Notes: generated by a model not told the origin, from the sequence alone. Positions 1-6,479 are shown, numbered from the stretch's first letter. The stretch is 8,441 nucleotides of DNA from Elusimicrobiota bacterium (GCA_031258375.1 JAIRMX010000120.1:1-8441), one strand, 5' to 3'. Program-made: numbers and translations.

Positions 1-317
1 TGTCTAAAGCTTCAAATGATTCGGCGTAGGAATCGTTTTGCAGGAAATAAAGTCTTTGAGCGTTTCCGAGTGATTTAAGGAGAGTGAGAGTTTTAGCGGA
101 ACTGCTTTTTCTGACAGCTGACCAGTATTGCGGCAAAGCAATTGCGGCGATTATACCCATTATGAGGACAACGACGAGAAGCTCAATTAATGTAAATCCC
201 TTAATTCTCAGAGGAGAATGCGGGGGGGGGGGGGGTATTTAGATTAGATAATGCGTTATTTGCGCAACGCGCAGAACCCTGATTTTTATCAAATTGATTT
301 GTCATATATCTTTTCAT
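1..317 (-). CDS. Type IV pilin/pseudopilin, 5' part, reading frame broken at a G14 tract
   Basis: The gene reads leftward and runs off the window at base 1. An ATG at 317-315 sits behind AGAGGA with about 7 nt spacing. From it a 38-residue ORF begins MKRYMTNQFDKNQG and enters prolines coded by the C tract (222-235). It then ends at TAA 203-201. The pilin signature lies one frame away: KGFTLIELLVVVLIMGIIAAI, then ALPQYW, from base 202 down. That frame has a stop at 241-239 and no ATG, GTG or TTG before the G/F prepilin cleavage site. Removing one base from the tract (or adding two) would fuse ATG to pilin, giving a 40-residue leader with TPPPPHSPLRIKG before F. The predicted product is a major or minor type IV pilin, processed by prepilin peptidase. 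The break may be a phase-variable OFF state, a pseudogene or an assembly error in the homopolymer. Confidence 0.75.
222..235. repeat. Mononucleotide tract (G)14, C14 on the coding strand of the pilin gene
   Basis: Fourteen consecutive G lie between the start codon and the conserved helix of the pilin gene. Long G/C tracts are rare in AT-rich DNA, and tracts of this length are classic slipped-strand mispairing sites. The frame arithmetic is exact: 14 is out of frame, while 13 or 16 would be in frame. Confidence 0.9.
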
Positions 318-368
318 ATTAAAATCCTCTTTATTTGCTAAATTTTGTTTCAAAATTGTTGCGGCATA

Positions 369-396
369 ATTATAATAAATATTTTTTATCAGCCAA
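369..396 (-). promoter_or_regulatory. Candidate sigma-70-type promoter for the leftward pilin gene
   Basis: On the minus strand TTGGCT (396-391) is followed after 16 nt by a perfect TATAAT (374-369). Transcription would start near 362, leaving a leader of about 45 nt before the pilin ATG at 317. The surrounding sequence is very AT-rich, so chance matches are possible. Confidence 0.45.
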
Positions 397-498
397 TTCT
401 AAAATATTTGCAAAAGCTTAAATATGGTTTTTTACATTTTTATTTACCGCTTTTAATACAACGTAAAAATGACAGAGGGAAATCATAAACCATGCGGA

Positions 499-975
499 CT
501 ATTCTTCTTCATAAGGCTCTTCTTCGTAAAAAGCCTCGTCGTCTGAAATAGGCCGCGCGGAAGAGCCGCCAGAACCGCCGGAGCTTCCGTCGGAATCTCC
601 TTTATGCCTTTTTGGTTTATTCCATAAACGTTTTTCTGTTTTATAATCCTTATCCTTAGGCATATCGCTCCAAACCTGATTATACTCGTCGTAACTGTAC
701 ACGCCTTTATCAGGCATTATCCTAAAAAAATAATTGGATTCGACCAGCGGCGGCTGCGCTCTGCGTTCGCTTTGGGCTTCAATTGCGACATCAGCCTCGC
801 GGTCGGCGGAACTCTGCAGAATTGTGCTTGTGCCCGTCTCGGTCGGCTGCGGCGGACTTTTTTCCAATTCGGCGTATTGCTGCGCAAAAGATTTATCTTT
901 AACGGCTCCCGCAGAATTATTTGAGCAGCCGTAAATAATAACGGATATAATTGCTAAAATAAAAAATTTTTTCAT
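499..975 (-). CDS. Short predicted lipoprotein of unknown function (158 aa)
   Basis: I do not recognise this family. The start chosen is the ATG at 975, giving MKKFFILAIISVIIYGC. A GGAGAGGA ribosome site precedes it by a few bases, whereas an in-frame ATG 24 nt further up has no better site. Residues 1-17 form a lysine-plus-hydrophobic signal peptide ending in the lipobox-like I-Y-G-C. Export and lipidation at Cys17 are therefore likely. The mature part is polar and low in complexity: Gln/Pro/Ser-rich to about residue 80, then a short aromatic stretch around ESNYFFRIMPDKGVYSYDEY, then a Lys-rich part. It ends in a Gly/Ser linker (SSGGSGGSSA) and an acidic tail (EEEPYEEE). It lies downstream of def on the same strand but has its own promoter candidate. 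It could be an envelope accessory protein specific to the lineage. Confidence 0.7.
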   Translation of the reverse strand: MKKFFILAIISVIIYGCSNNSAGAVKDKSFAQQYAELEKSPPQPTETGTSTILQSSADREADVAIEAQSERRAQPPLVESNYFFRIMPDKGVYSYDEYNQVWSDMPKDKDYKTEKRLWNKPKRHKGDSDGSSGGSGGSSARPISDDEAFYEEEPYEEE

Positions 976-1018
976 AATGTCCTCTCCGCATAACCGCATA
1001 ACTTCTTATAAAAAGAAT

Positions 1019-1047
1019 TCTATAAAATTTTTATGACGTTTTGGCAA
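1019..1047 (-). promoter_or_regulatory. Candidate promoter of the lipoprotein gene
   Basis: On the minus strand TTGCCA (1047-1042) and TATAGA (1024-1019) are separated by exactly 17 nt. A transcript would start near 1012, about 37 nt before the ATG at 975. This suggests the lipoprotein gene can be expressed independently of def, which ends at 1094. Confidence 0.5.
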
Positions 1048-1093
1048 AATATATGAATTTTCCTAGATTTTTAATATAAGTATCTTACCGCTT

Positions 1094-1612
1094 CTACCAA
1101 GTTTTTGAAAGTTCCTTTATTTTGGCCACAGCCGCAGCGCGCTCTTCGCCTTTGAGACGGTTTATAAAAACGCGGCCGTTTAAATGGTCGATTTCGTGCT
1201 GCAAAATAATGGCAAGAAGCCCCGACGTTTTAAGTTCCACCGGAAGACCTTTTTCGTTTAAATATTTCACTTTTACTTCTTGCGCGCGCTCTACCCGTAT
1301 GTCAAGACCCGGAAAAGACAAGCAGCCTTCGCTGCCGCTTACAACCCCTTTTGACAAAGATATTTCCGGATTTATCAGAACATATTTTTTATAAATCTTC
1401 TCTTCGCCTTTGTCTAGCGGAAGCATTATTACCGCAAGGGATAAATCAAGCCCTACTTGCGGCGCGGCAAGCCCGACGCCGTTCATAGCAAGACAGGTTT
1501 GCGTCATATCGTTTATGATTTTAGGCAGTTCTTTGCGCATAGTGTTAAAATTTATGCGCGCGGCTTTTTTTGAAAGAATTTCGTCGCCGTATTTTCTTAT
1601 TTTCAATATCAT
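1094..1612 (-). CDS. def: Peptide deformylase
   Basis: This metalloenzyme removes the N-formyl group from nascent polypeptides in the cytoplasm, before methionine aminopeptidase acts. All three family motifs are present and in order: GVGLAAPQ (residues 45-52), EGCLSFPG (95-102, with metal-ligand Cys97) and QHEIDH (138-143, with ligands His139 and His143 and catalytic Glu140). At 172 aa the length is normal for a type I enzyme. The start used is ATG 1612 (MILKIRKYGDEIL). The open frame continues upstream, but the family N-terminus begins here. The ATG lies 1 nt after the TAA of the permease gene (TAATATG), and no good Shine-Dalgarno site is visible. Translation is therefore probably coupled to the permease. 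Variation from the common EGCLSVPG to SFPG is minor. Confidence 0.96.
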   Translation of the reverse strand: MILKIRKYGDEILSKKAARINFNTMRKELPKIINDMTQTCLAMNGVGLAAPQVGLDLSLAVIMLPLDKGEEKIYKKYVLINPEISLSKGVVSGSEGCLSFPGLDIRVERAQEVKVKYLNEKGLPVELKTSGLLAIILQHEIDHLNGRVFINRLKGEERAAAVAKIKELSKTW

Positions 1613-1613
1613 A

Positions 1614-3644
1614 TTAAAATTTATAGGATACTTCTCTGCCCTCCCAGAGTATTTTTGCAACTATAGGATTCTGTTCCTTCCCGTTTTGTAAAACATTCCA
1701 AGCCATTACAATTCTTTCAAGCTGATCGTTCGCGCCGTAAGAAGCCGAAACTCCCATCACAATTTCTTTCGCTTTAGCTTCCATAGCCACCTGACTTATA
1801 GCGTAAAACGGATCGTTGCTGTTTACCATTATGGGATAAACGTGATGCCCGTAGTTTTCGGCTATTAAAATAACATTGCTGAAAAGTTCGCTGTCGTCAA
1901 TAGCTTTTACGCCGGCAGTTTTACCGACGCTCCAATTATCAATCGGTTTTGCGTACATTACTATTACGTCTGTGCGCTCGTCGGAAAGATTTTTTAACAC
2001 CGTCTCAAAATGATAGAGATTATCCGGGTTTCTAACGGCTATTAAAACTCTGCTTTCGCCCGTAAGGCCGCTCAAAGCCGCGGCAAGATTATCAACGTTT
2101 GTGCGGTTGAGTTTCTCTCTATGGCCTTCTTCAAATATATCGTTGGCTTTTTTAGCATTAAGCCGCTGCGATATATGAAAAATTATAAAGAGAACCGCGG
2201 CAAAAGACAATCCTGAAATAGTGGCTGTTTTCTTGGTTATGAGATTAATCATTGCCAGCAAAACCACAATCACAACTACTAAAAACCCTCCGACAGGTAT
2301 GTAATAATGCCTATACTTTATATTAAAAGGCATCATAAATTCGCGTTTTTGTTCGCGATTTTTAAAGCGCAAAACGACAATGGACAACACTTCAAATACA
2401 AAACTCCACAATACCCCAAAAGCATAAGCCTGTCCTATAAGAGATATGTCCCCGCGCGAAGCTATTATCACTATAATTTGGGCTATACATACGGTATTAA
2501 TTATATGATACGTCGTGCCGTATTTTTTGTGTATTTTACGAAACCAATCCGTTAATATGCCTGTTTCCGCCATACGATTTACGATTCCGTTAGCTCCTAT
2601 AATAGACGTATTTACCGCGCCGGAAAGCATTAAAATGCCCGCTATAACAACAATAGCCTGTAAGACAAGTTTTATAATATGCGGCGCGTTTACGTGCATT
2701 GCAAGGCCGGAAAGCAAGTTCTCGCTGTATTTAGTCGCTATTAAATCCGCCGGGATTATGAGAGAAGATAAAAATGTAAGTCCGCCTGTGAAAACGAAAG
2801 CGAAAATAAAAATAATTAAAGCCGCTATTTGCAGATTTTTGATTTTAGGATATTCAATTTCCCTGTAAACCTGCACGAGTGTTTCAAGCCCGCTCAGCGC
2901 GAGAACCGAATGCCCAAAAGCCATCAGAACTCCTATATAACCTATTTTTGTCATAAAACTCATATTTTCGGCAAAGCCTAAAGAAGCTTTACTGAATTGC
3001 GGTTTTAAAGGCGGAAGTTCAATATTCCCGCGCTGTATCAGCGTTATTATTGCAAATATAAATAATATTAAACACGCCGCAATAGAAAATTGTATTATTT
3101 TCGAGCTTTTATCGCTGGAATCTTCTATGCCTTTTATATTTTGCCACCAAAAATAAAGCGTAATTGCAAGAGCGAATATTACGGCCACAATATTGTTGGG
3201 CAATGCAAAATTAATATTGAAAAATTCAAACAATGAATTTACAAAACCGACTATATACTGCCCGGCGGAAATGCCGCTTATCGGGCCGGTCAGCATAAAA
3301 TCAAACAGAACGGAAGCCGTAGCCGCTTTGGCCATAGTTTCGCCAAGTCCCGCGTTTACCACCGGAAATATCCCGCCGCGCGTAAATAGAGAGCAAGCTT
3401 CGATATACATCATCAAAAGAGGCCCTGAAAGCAGCATAATTCCAAGCACGTACCAGGGAAAAGCGGAGCCGAAAGCCAACATCGCTATCCCGCCGGTATA
3501 AAATGCGCTTGAGCCAAAATCGCACAAAACTATAGCCGCCGCTTTCCAAAAGGGGATAAAAGTAAGCATAGCCGTAGTTAAGACGGTTATTCCTTTAACG
3601 CGGAAGGCGTTTGACGGCTGACGGACAGATGATTCGTCGCTCAT
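1614..3644 (-). CDS. APC-superfamily permease with C-terminal universal-stress-like domain
   Basis: At 676 aa this is a large inner-membrane transporter, probably for an amino acid or another small organic cation or anion. The substrate cannot be read from the sequence. Residues about 18-495 hold roughly twelve hydrophobic segments. The first repeat carries features common in APC permeases: the helix GITVLTTAMLTFI, then DFGSSAFYTGG near residue 42. Residues about 532-676 form a soluble alpha/beta domain (VLIAVRNPDNLYHFETVLKN, later VILIAE, then AKEIVMGVS) that resembles a universal stress protein fold. It would face the cytoplasm. The gene starts 3 nt after an EIIA gene and ends 1 nt before def. 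Coupling to the EIIA suggests phosphorylation-state control of uptake, which is an inference. Its own Shine-Dalgarno site is weak, consistent with coupled translation. Confidence 0.88.
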   Translation of the reverse strand: MSDESSVRQPSNAFRVKGITVLTTAMLTFIPFWKAAAIVLCDFGSSAFYTGGIAMLAFGSAFPWYVLGIMLLSGPLLMMYIEACSLFTRGGIFPVVNAGLGETMAKAATASVLFDFMLTGPISGISAGQYIVGFVNSLFEFFNINFALPNNIVAVIFALAITLYFWWQNIKGIEDSSDKSSKIIQFSIAACLILFIFAIITLIQRGNIELPPLKPQFSKASLGFAENMSFMTKIGYIGVLMAFGHSVLALSGLETLVQVYREIEYPKIKNLQIAALIIFIFAFVFTGGLTFLSSLIIPADLIATKYSENLLSGLAMHVNAPHIIKLVLQAIVVIAGILMLSGAVNTSIIGANGIVNRMAETGILTDWFRKIHKKYGTTYHIINTVCIAQIIVIIASRGDISLIGQAYAFGVLWSFVFEVLSIVVLRFKNREQKREFMMPFNIKYRHYYIPVGGFLVVVIVVLLAMINLITKKTATISGLSFAAVLFIIFHISQRLNAKKANDIFEEGHREKLNRTNVDNLAAALSGLTGESRVLIAVRNPDNLYHFETVLKNLSDERTDVIVMYAKPIDNWSVGKTAGVKAIDDSELFSNVILIAENYGHHVYPIMVNSNDPFYAISQVAMEAKAKEIVMGVSASYGANDQLERIVMAWNVLQNGKEQNPIVAKILWEGREVSYKF

Positions 3645-3647
3645 AAA

Positions 3648-4109
3648 TTAAAAAAGTATTTTTCTAACAATTTCTTTCTTATCCGCACATAAGACAAGTT
3701 CGTTTATAAAAGAAACGCTAAATTTTTTTGCCAACATGGCAAGCAGTCTCAAATGCTGTGGAAAAAAGACCGAGCCTGAGGGAGAAAGGAAAAAGAACAT
3801 AACTTTTATTTGCAGTCCGTATTCGTCCGTTATGGCTCGCGGTAATACGGCAGCGGCGGCTTCAAAAGAATTTAAGTCGTCTATTCTTGCATGAGGTATG
3901 CTCAGGCCAGTATCAAGGGTGGTGCTTATGCCTTGTTCCCTTTTAAGCACTACTGATAGTATTTCTTCCTTGTCTATTGAGGGTTGTTCGTCGCATGCGG
4001 CATTTACAAGGCTGGCAATAAGATCCGTTTTGGATATATTATTGTTGATAATAAATATCCTTTTCTCGTTTAAAACTACCGAGATATTGTTTTCTTCTTG
4101 TGTTAACAT
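3648..4109 (-). CDS. PTS EIIA domain protein, PtsN/fructose class
   Basis: This is a stand-alone 153-residue EIIA domain of the mannitol/fructose/nitrogen class (PTS_EIIA_2). The phosphorylated histidine is His73 in LSIPHARIDD, which I recall as the same residue number as in E. coli PtsN. The second conserved histidine, His119, lies in QHLRLLAMLAKKF. No EIIB or EIIC transport domain is adjacent, so a regulatory role is more likely than sugar transport. The only neighbour likely to be a target is the permease 3 nt downstream, which ends in a soluble domain. Phospho-EIIA or EIIA may gate that transporter (inference). The ATG at 4109 has no convincing Shine-Dalgarno site, and a promoter-like element lies immediately before it. 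Confidence 0.9.
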   Translation of the reverse strand: MLTQEENNISVVLNEKRIFIINNNISKTDLIASLVNAACDEQPSIDKEEILSVVLKREQGISTTLDTGLSIPHARIDDLNSFEAAAAVLPRAITDEYGLQIKVMFFFLSPSGSVFFPQHLRLLAMLAKKFSVSFINELVLCADKKEIVRKILF

Positions 4110-4120
4110 ACTGTAAACTA

Positions 4121-4231
4121 TTATCTTACAAAAACTTTCGCATTACGGTCAATAGCTTGTTGAACAGTATCGCGTTTTGCTCTCGCCGTTCTTATTCTAT
4201 ATTTTCCATTTTCAGACGACCGGGGAGGCAT
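4121..4231 (-). CDS. Doubtful small ORF (36 codons)
   Basis: An ATG at 4231 opens a frame starting MPPRSSENGKYRIRTARAK and ending NAKVFVR, stop at 4123-4121, just upstream of the EIIA gene. The product would be very basic. The frame stays open upstream to a TAG at 4276-4274, through a GC-rich patch. I recognise no family. The nearest purine run (GAGG) is about 12 nt before the ATG, which is a poor fit, and the ORF overlaps the promoter proposed for the EIIA gene. It may be spurious or a gene remnant. Confidence 0.2.
   Translation of the reverse strand: MPPRSSENGKYRIRTARAKRDTVQQAIDRNAKVFVR
4123..4152 (-). promoter_or_regulatory. Candidate promoter of the EIIA-permease-def cluster
   Basis: On the minus strand TTGACC (4152-4147; five of six consensus bases) is followed after 18 nt by TAAGAT (4128-4123). 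An overlapping GATAAT is a second possible -10. Either would place the transcript start within about 3-8 nt of the EIIA ATG at 4109. The mRNA would have almost no leader, which fits the missing ribosome site. Confidence 0.4.
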
Positions 4232-4236
4232 TTGAC

Positions 4237-4251
4237 GCGCGCCTCGCGCGC
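4237..4251. repeat. GC-rich palindrome GCGCGC-ctc-GCGCGC
   Basis: A 6-bp perfect stem with a 3-nt loop sits in a conspicuously GC-rich island (about 4217-4260) inside an otherwise AT-rich gap. No T-run follows on either strand, so it does not look like an intrinsic terminator. Its role is unknown. Confidence 0.6.
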
Positions 4252-4361
4252 TGGGCGGGTGAATATTATTTCTCTATTGCAAATTTAACTGCGGCATAAT
4301 GATCAAAATAGCTGCTAATACCCTCTAGGAAATGATTTAATACCATTTTTAGGGAAGGATA

Positions 4362-4394
4362 TAATAAAAAATATTGTCTAATTATTTTTTATTA
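4362..4394. terminator. AT-only 12-bp palindrome after xseB, possible weak terminator
   Basis: TAATAAAAAATA (4362-4373) and TATTTTTTATTA (4383-4394) are exact reverse complements around a 9-nt loop. It lies 22 nt past the xseB stop. As RNA on the minus strand it is a long A/U hairpin with six U in the 3' arm. The stem has no G-C pair, so it could end xseAB transcription weakly, protect the mRNA 3' end, or be chance structure in AT-rich DNA. Confidence 0.4.
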
Positions 4395-4415
4395 ATTCTG
4401 TTCAAATCGTTTTTC

Positions 4416-4646
4416 TTATTCTTTTTCGTTTTCAAAAGGTTCAAGCTCAAGTTCTTTGCCTTTAGCCTTCAAAGTTTCTACTTTAAATTTAACCTCTTTC
4501 AATTTAATAGAAAGTTCCTTTGAAAGCTCGACGCCTTCTTCAAAAAGTTTCGCGCCGTCGTCTAAACTCAATGTTTCGCTGTCAAGCCGGGATACGATTT
4601 CTTCCAGCCTGTTCAATTTTTCTTCAAAAGTTTCTTTTTTTGTCAT
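4416..4646 (-). CDS. xseB: Exodeoxyribonuclease VII small subunit
   Basis: XseB is the small, helical subunit of exonuclease VII. Several copies decorate the XseA subunit, and the complex degrades single-stranded DNA to oligonucleotides during repair. The 76-residue length is typical. The family pattern is clear: TFEEKLNRLEEIVSRLDSE (residues 6-24), then LSLDDGAKLFEEGVELSKEL, predicted as two antiparallel helices, with a charged Lys/Glu tail. Its ATG overlaps the xseA TGA in the arrangement ATGA. A strong ribosome site, GAGGTGG, lies inside the end of xseA. Coupled synthesis fits the need for both subunits. Confidence 0.95.
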   Translation of the reverse strand: MTKKETFEEKLNRLEEIVSRLDSETLSLDDGAKLFEEGVELSKELSIKLKEVKFKVETLKAKGKELELEPFENEKE

Positions 4647-5836
4647 AATGTTTCCACCTCAAATAAATCCCGCGACGTTTCCACGGTTAATTTTTCTCCG
4701 CGCAAAGCCGTGCGCGCTATTTTGCCGTCTTCCATCCTGCGCACAATGCTGTAGCCGCGTTTTAAAACGGACGACGGGCTTAACGCCGTCAAACGCTGAT
4801 TAAGCGTTTTTAGGCCGTTTTCCGCATTTTTTATATGCAGAGACATTGCACTCCTCATATCTTCGTTAAGACTGTCAAGCAGTTGTTCCTTATCTCTGAA
4901 AATCAGCGAAGGATTTTTGAAAATTTTATTTTGAGCGGCCATTTTAAAACGCGCGTTTAAGCGTTCGTATTTCAAGCTGACGGACTGCAAAAGCAATTTA
5001 TTAAGCTGCGCCAAATGCCGCAAAGTATTTTGCGCGTTTTCTACGACAAGTTCCGCCGCGGCTGAAGGCGTGGGCGCGCGCAGTGCGGCGGCAAAATCGG
5101 TTAGAGTAAAATCGGTCTCATGCCCGACGCACGAAATTATCGGTATTTTGCCGGCCGCAACCGCGCGCGCCACTATTTCTTCGTTGAAACTCCATAAATC
5201 TTCTATGCTTCCGCCGCCGCGCCCAAGCAAAATCACGTCGACGGCCGGTTTAAATTTGTTCAGGTTTCTAATTGCTTCTACAATTTGTTCTTTGCTGCCT
5301 TCGCCCTGAACTAGAACCGGAGCAACGATAACCGATAAATTTCTGCCGCGCCGCTTAAGTACGGATAAAATATCCCGCAAAGCCGCGCCTGCCGGCGAAG
5401 TTATCACGCCGATTCTTGAGGGGAATTTAGGAAGCGGCAATTTACGCGCCTCGTCAAACAAACCTTCGGCGGAAAGTTTTTCTTTAAGTTTTTCAAATTC
5501 AAGATAAAGATTTCCCTGCGTTTGCACGGAAACGGATTTAACTATAATTTGATAACGCCCGCTTTTTATGTAGCAGGAAAGATCTCCGCGCGCTAAAACT
5601 TTATCGCCTTCTTTAAGCTTTTGTCCGCGTTGAGAGCTTTTAAACAATACTGCCGAAATCAGCGCGTTTTCATCTTTTAAATCAAAATAAATATGCCCGC
5701 TGGCGGCTTGTTTTAAATTAGAAATTTCGCCCTCGATACTTACGACGGCAAGCACGCCTTCAAGCATTTCTTTAACGACAAGGCTGATTTCGGTTACGGA
5801 AAAAACTTTTTCTTCGTCAAAAGGCAATTTGTTCAT
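4643..5836 (-). CDS. xseA: Exodeoxyribonuclease VII large subunit
   Basis: XseA is the catalytic subunit of exonuclease VII, which cuts single-stranded DNA from both ends. The 397-residue product has an N-terminal OB-fold for DNA binding (about 10-105: VFSVTEISLVVKEMLEG, SGHIYFDLKD). The catalytic Exonuc_VII_L region follows, with RIGVITSPAGAALRDIL (141-157), GRGGGSIEDLWSFNEE (205-220), CVGHETDFT (236-244) and RAPTPSAAAE (253-262). A helical stretch (about 265-345) precedes the end motif SPSSVLKRGYSIV. The start chosen is ATG 5836 (MNKLPFDEEKVFSVTE), where homology begins. A TTG 36 nt earlier is in frame but adds only a hydrophobic, unlikely leader. There is no Shine-Dalgarno site at the ATG, and a promoter ends just before it. 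It overlaps xseB by 4 nt. Confidence 0.96.
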   Translation of the reverse strand: MNKLPFDEEKVFSVTEISLVVKEMLEGVLAVVSIEGEISNLKQAASGHIYFDLKDENALISAVLFKSSQRGQKLKEGDKVLARGDLSCYIKSGRYQIIVKSVSVQTQGNLYLEFEKLKEKLSAEGLFDEARKLPLPKFPSRIGVITSPAGAALRDILSVLKRRGRNLSVIVAPVLVQGEGSKEQIVEAIRNLNKFKPAVDVILLGRGGGSIEDLWSFNEEIVARAVAAGKIPIISCVGHETDFTLTDFAAALRAPTPSAAAELVVENAQNTLRHLAQLNKLLLQSVSLKYERLNARFKMAAQNKIFKNPSLIFRDKEQLLDSLNEDMRSAMSLHIKNAENGLKTLNQRLTALSPSSVLKRGYSIVRRMEDGKIARTALRGEKLTVETSRDLFEVETL

Positions 5837-5843
5837 TAAGTAG

Positions 5844-5872
5844 ATAATAACAAATAGGCAAAAATATTGCAA
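5844..5872 (-). promoter_or_regulatory. Candidate xseAB promoter, probably giving a leaderless mRNA
   Basis: On the minus strand TTGCAA (5872-5867) and TATTAT (5849-5844) are spaced by exactly 17 nt. Counting 7 nt past the -10 box lands at 5837-5836, which is the A of the xseA ATG. The absence of a ribosome site at this start agrees with leaderless translation. It lies 113 nt past the pilin stop, so xseAB can be transcribed independently of the pilin gene. Confidence 0.55.
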
Positions 5873-5984
5873 AAGTTGTTTTGTAATTTATATTAATGCG
5901 TTTCAACAAAAGCCTAAATATCAATCACGTCCGCCGGGTTGGTAAATAATCAGATGTCAATTTATTTTATAGCGCATAGCACCG

Positions 5985-6479
5985 TTATATTTTATATCTT
6001 TTGTGTGTGCCGTCAGCCGCAATAAAAACGCCTCCTAAGGCCTCGCATAATTCCTCATCTTTTTTAGTCATCGCCGAGCAATAAAATCCTCCGCCTTTCA
6101 GATTTGAACCGTATTTGCTTTTATCAAATATATAGCTCAGCCAATAACCGAAAGGTCCTCTAAGATGCCAAGCCTCAATAAAAATTCCGTATGCGGTGGC
6201 CTGTAATATAAATCTGAATGATCTCCCGTTTACTTTGTCGGAACTTATTTTAATACCATAATCAATATCTAAATTGCCGAAATCAGCTGTATATTCGCCG
6301 TGGGTCAAATAATATACTTCCTCAGCGTCTTTAATAGTTCTCATCACGCTTAAGGCTTCGGCGGCGCGGGATTTTTCAACAGCTTTCTGATACTGCGGCA
6401 GGGCAATAGCGGCTAAAATGCCGATAATTAAAACCACAACTAACAACTCTATTAAAGTAACCGCTTTGTCATTATACAT
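5985..6479 (-). CDS. Type IV pilin / pseudopilin, complete
   Basis: The 164-residue product starts MYNDKAVTLIELL. The hydrophobic helix of type IV pilins spans residues 8-28, followed by ALPQYQKAVEKSRAAEAL. The mature Glu5 equivalent is Glu11. The leader is only six residues and the cleavage site reads Ala-6/Val-7 instead of the usual Gly/Phe, which prepilin peptidase may process less well. The C-terminal part is a pilin head. It has two cysteines (Cys134, Cys145) in GFYCSAMTKKDEELCEALGG, likely a disulfide-bonded loop. A strong AAGGAG ribosome site lies 6 nt before the ATG. The protein would sit in the inner membrane and be assembled into a pilus or a pilus-like secretion machine. Machinery genes are not adjacent. 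A structured RNA with an intrinsic terminator ends about 85 nt upstream on the same strand. Confidence 0.93.
   Translation of the reverse strand: MYNDKAVTLIELLVVVLIIGILAAIALPQYQKAVEKSRAAEALSVMRTIKDAEEVYYLTHGEYTADFGNLDIDYGIKISSDKVNGRSFRFILQATAYGIFIEAWHLRGPFGYWLSYIFDKSKYGSNLKGGGFYCSAMTKKDEELCEALGGVFIAADGTHKRYKI

Noticed and set aside
430..475. Imperfect inverted repeat (CATTTTTA / TAAAAATG on the minus strand) after the lipoprotein gene, considered as a terminator.
   Set aside because: A/T-only 8-bp arms with a loop of about 20 nt and no following T-run; expected by chance in this AT-rich stretch.
4210..4222. GTCGTCTGAA on the minus strand resembles the Neisseria DNA uptake sequence core GCCGTCTGAA.
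   Set aside because: One mismatch, single copy in the window and no other Neisseria feature; a 10-mer near-match is weak evidence.
4100..4288. Plus-strand open frame overlapping the EIIA start and the gap before xseB.
   Set aside because: No ribosome site, no recognisable protein features, and it is antisense to the EIIA start and its promoter.
5955..5960. Perfect TTGACA on the minus strand just downstream of the pilin stop, considered as the -35 box of an xseA promoter.
   Set aside because: No -10-like sequence at 15-19 nt; the region there is CCGGCG. The TTGCAA/TATTAT pair nearer to xseA is far better.
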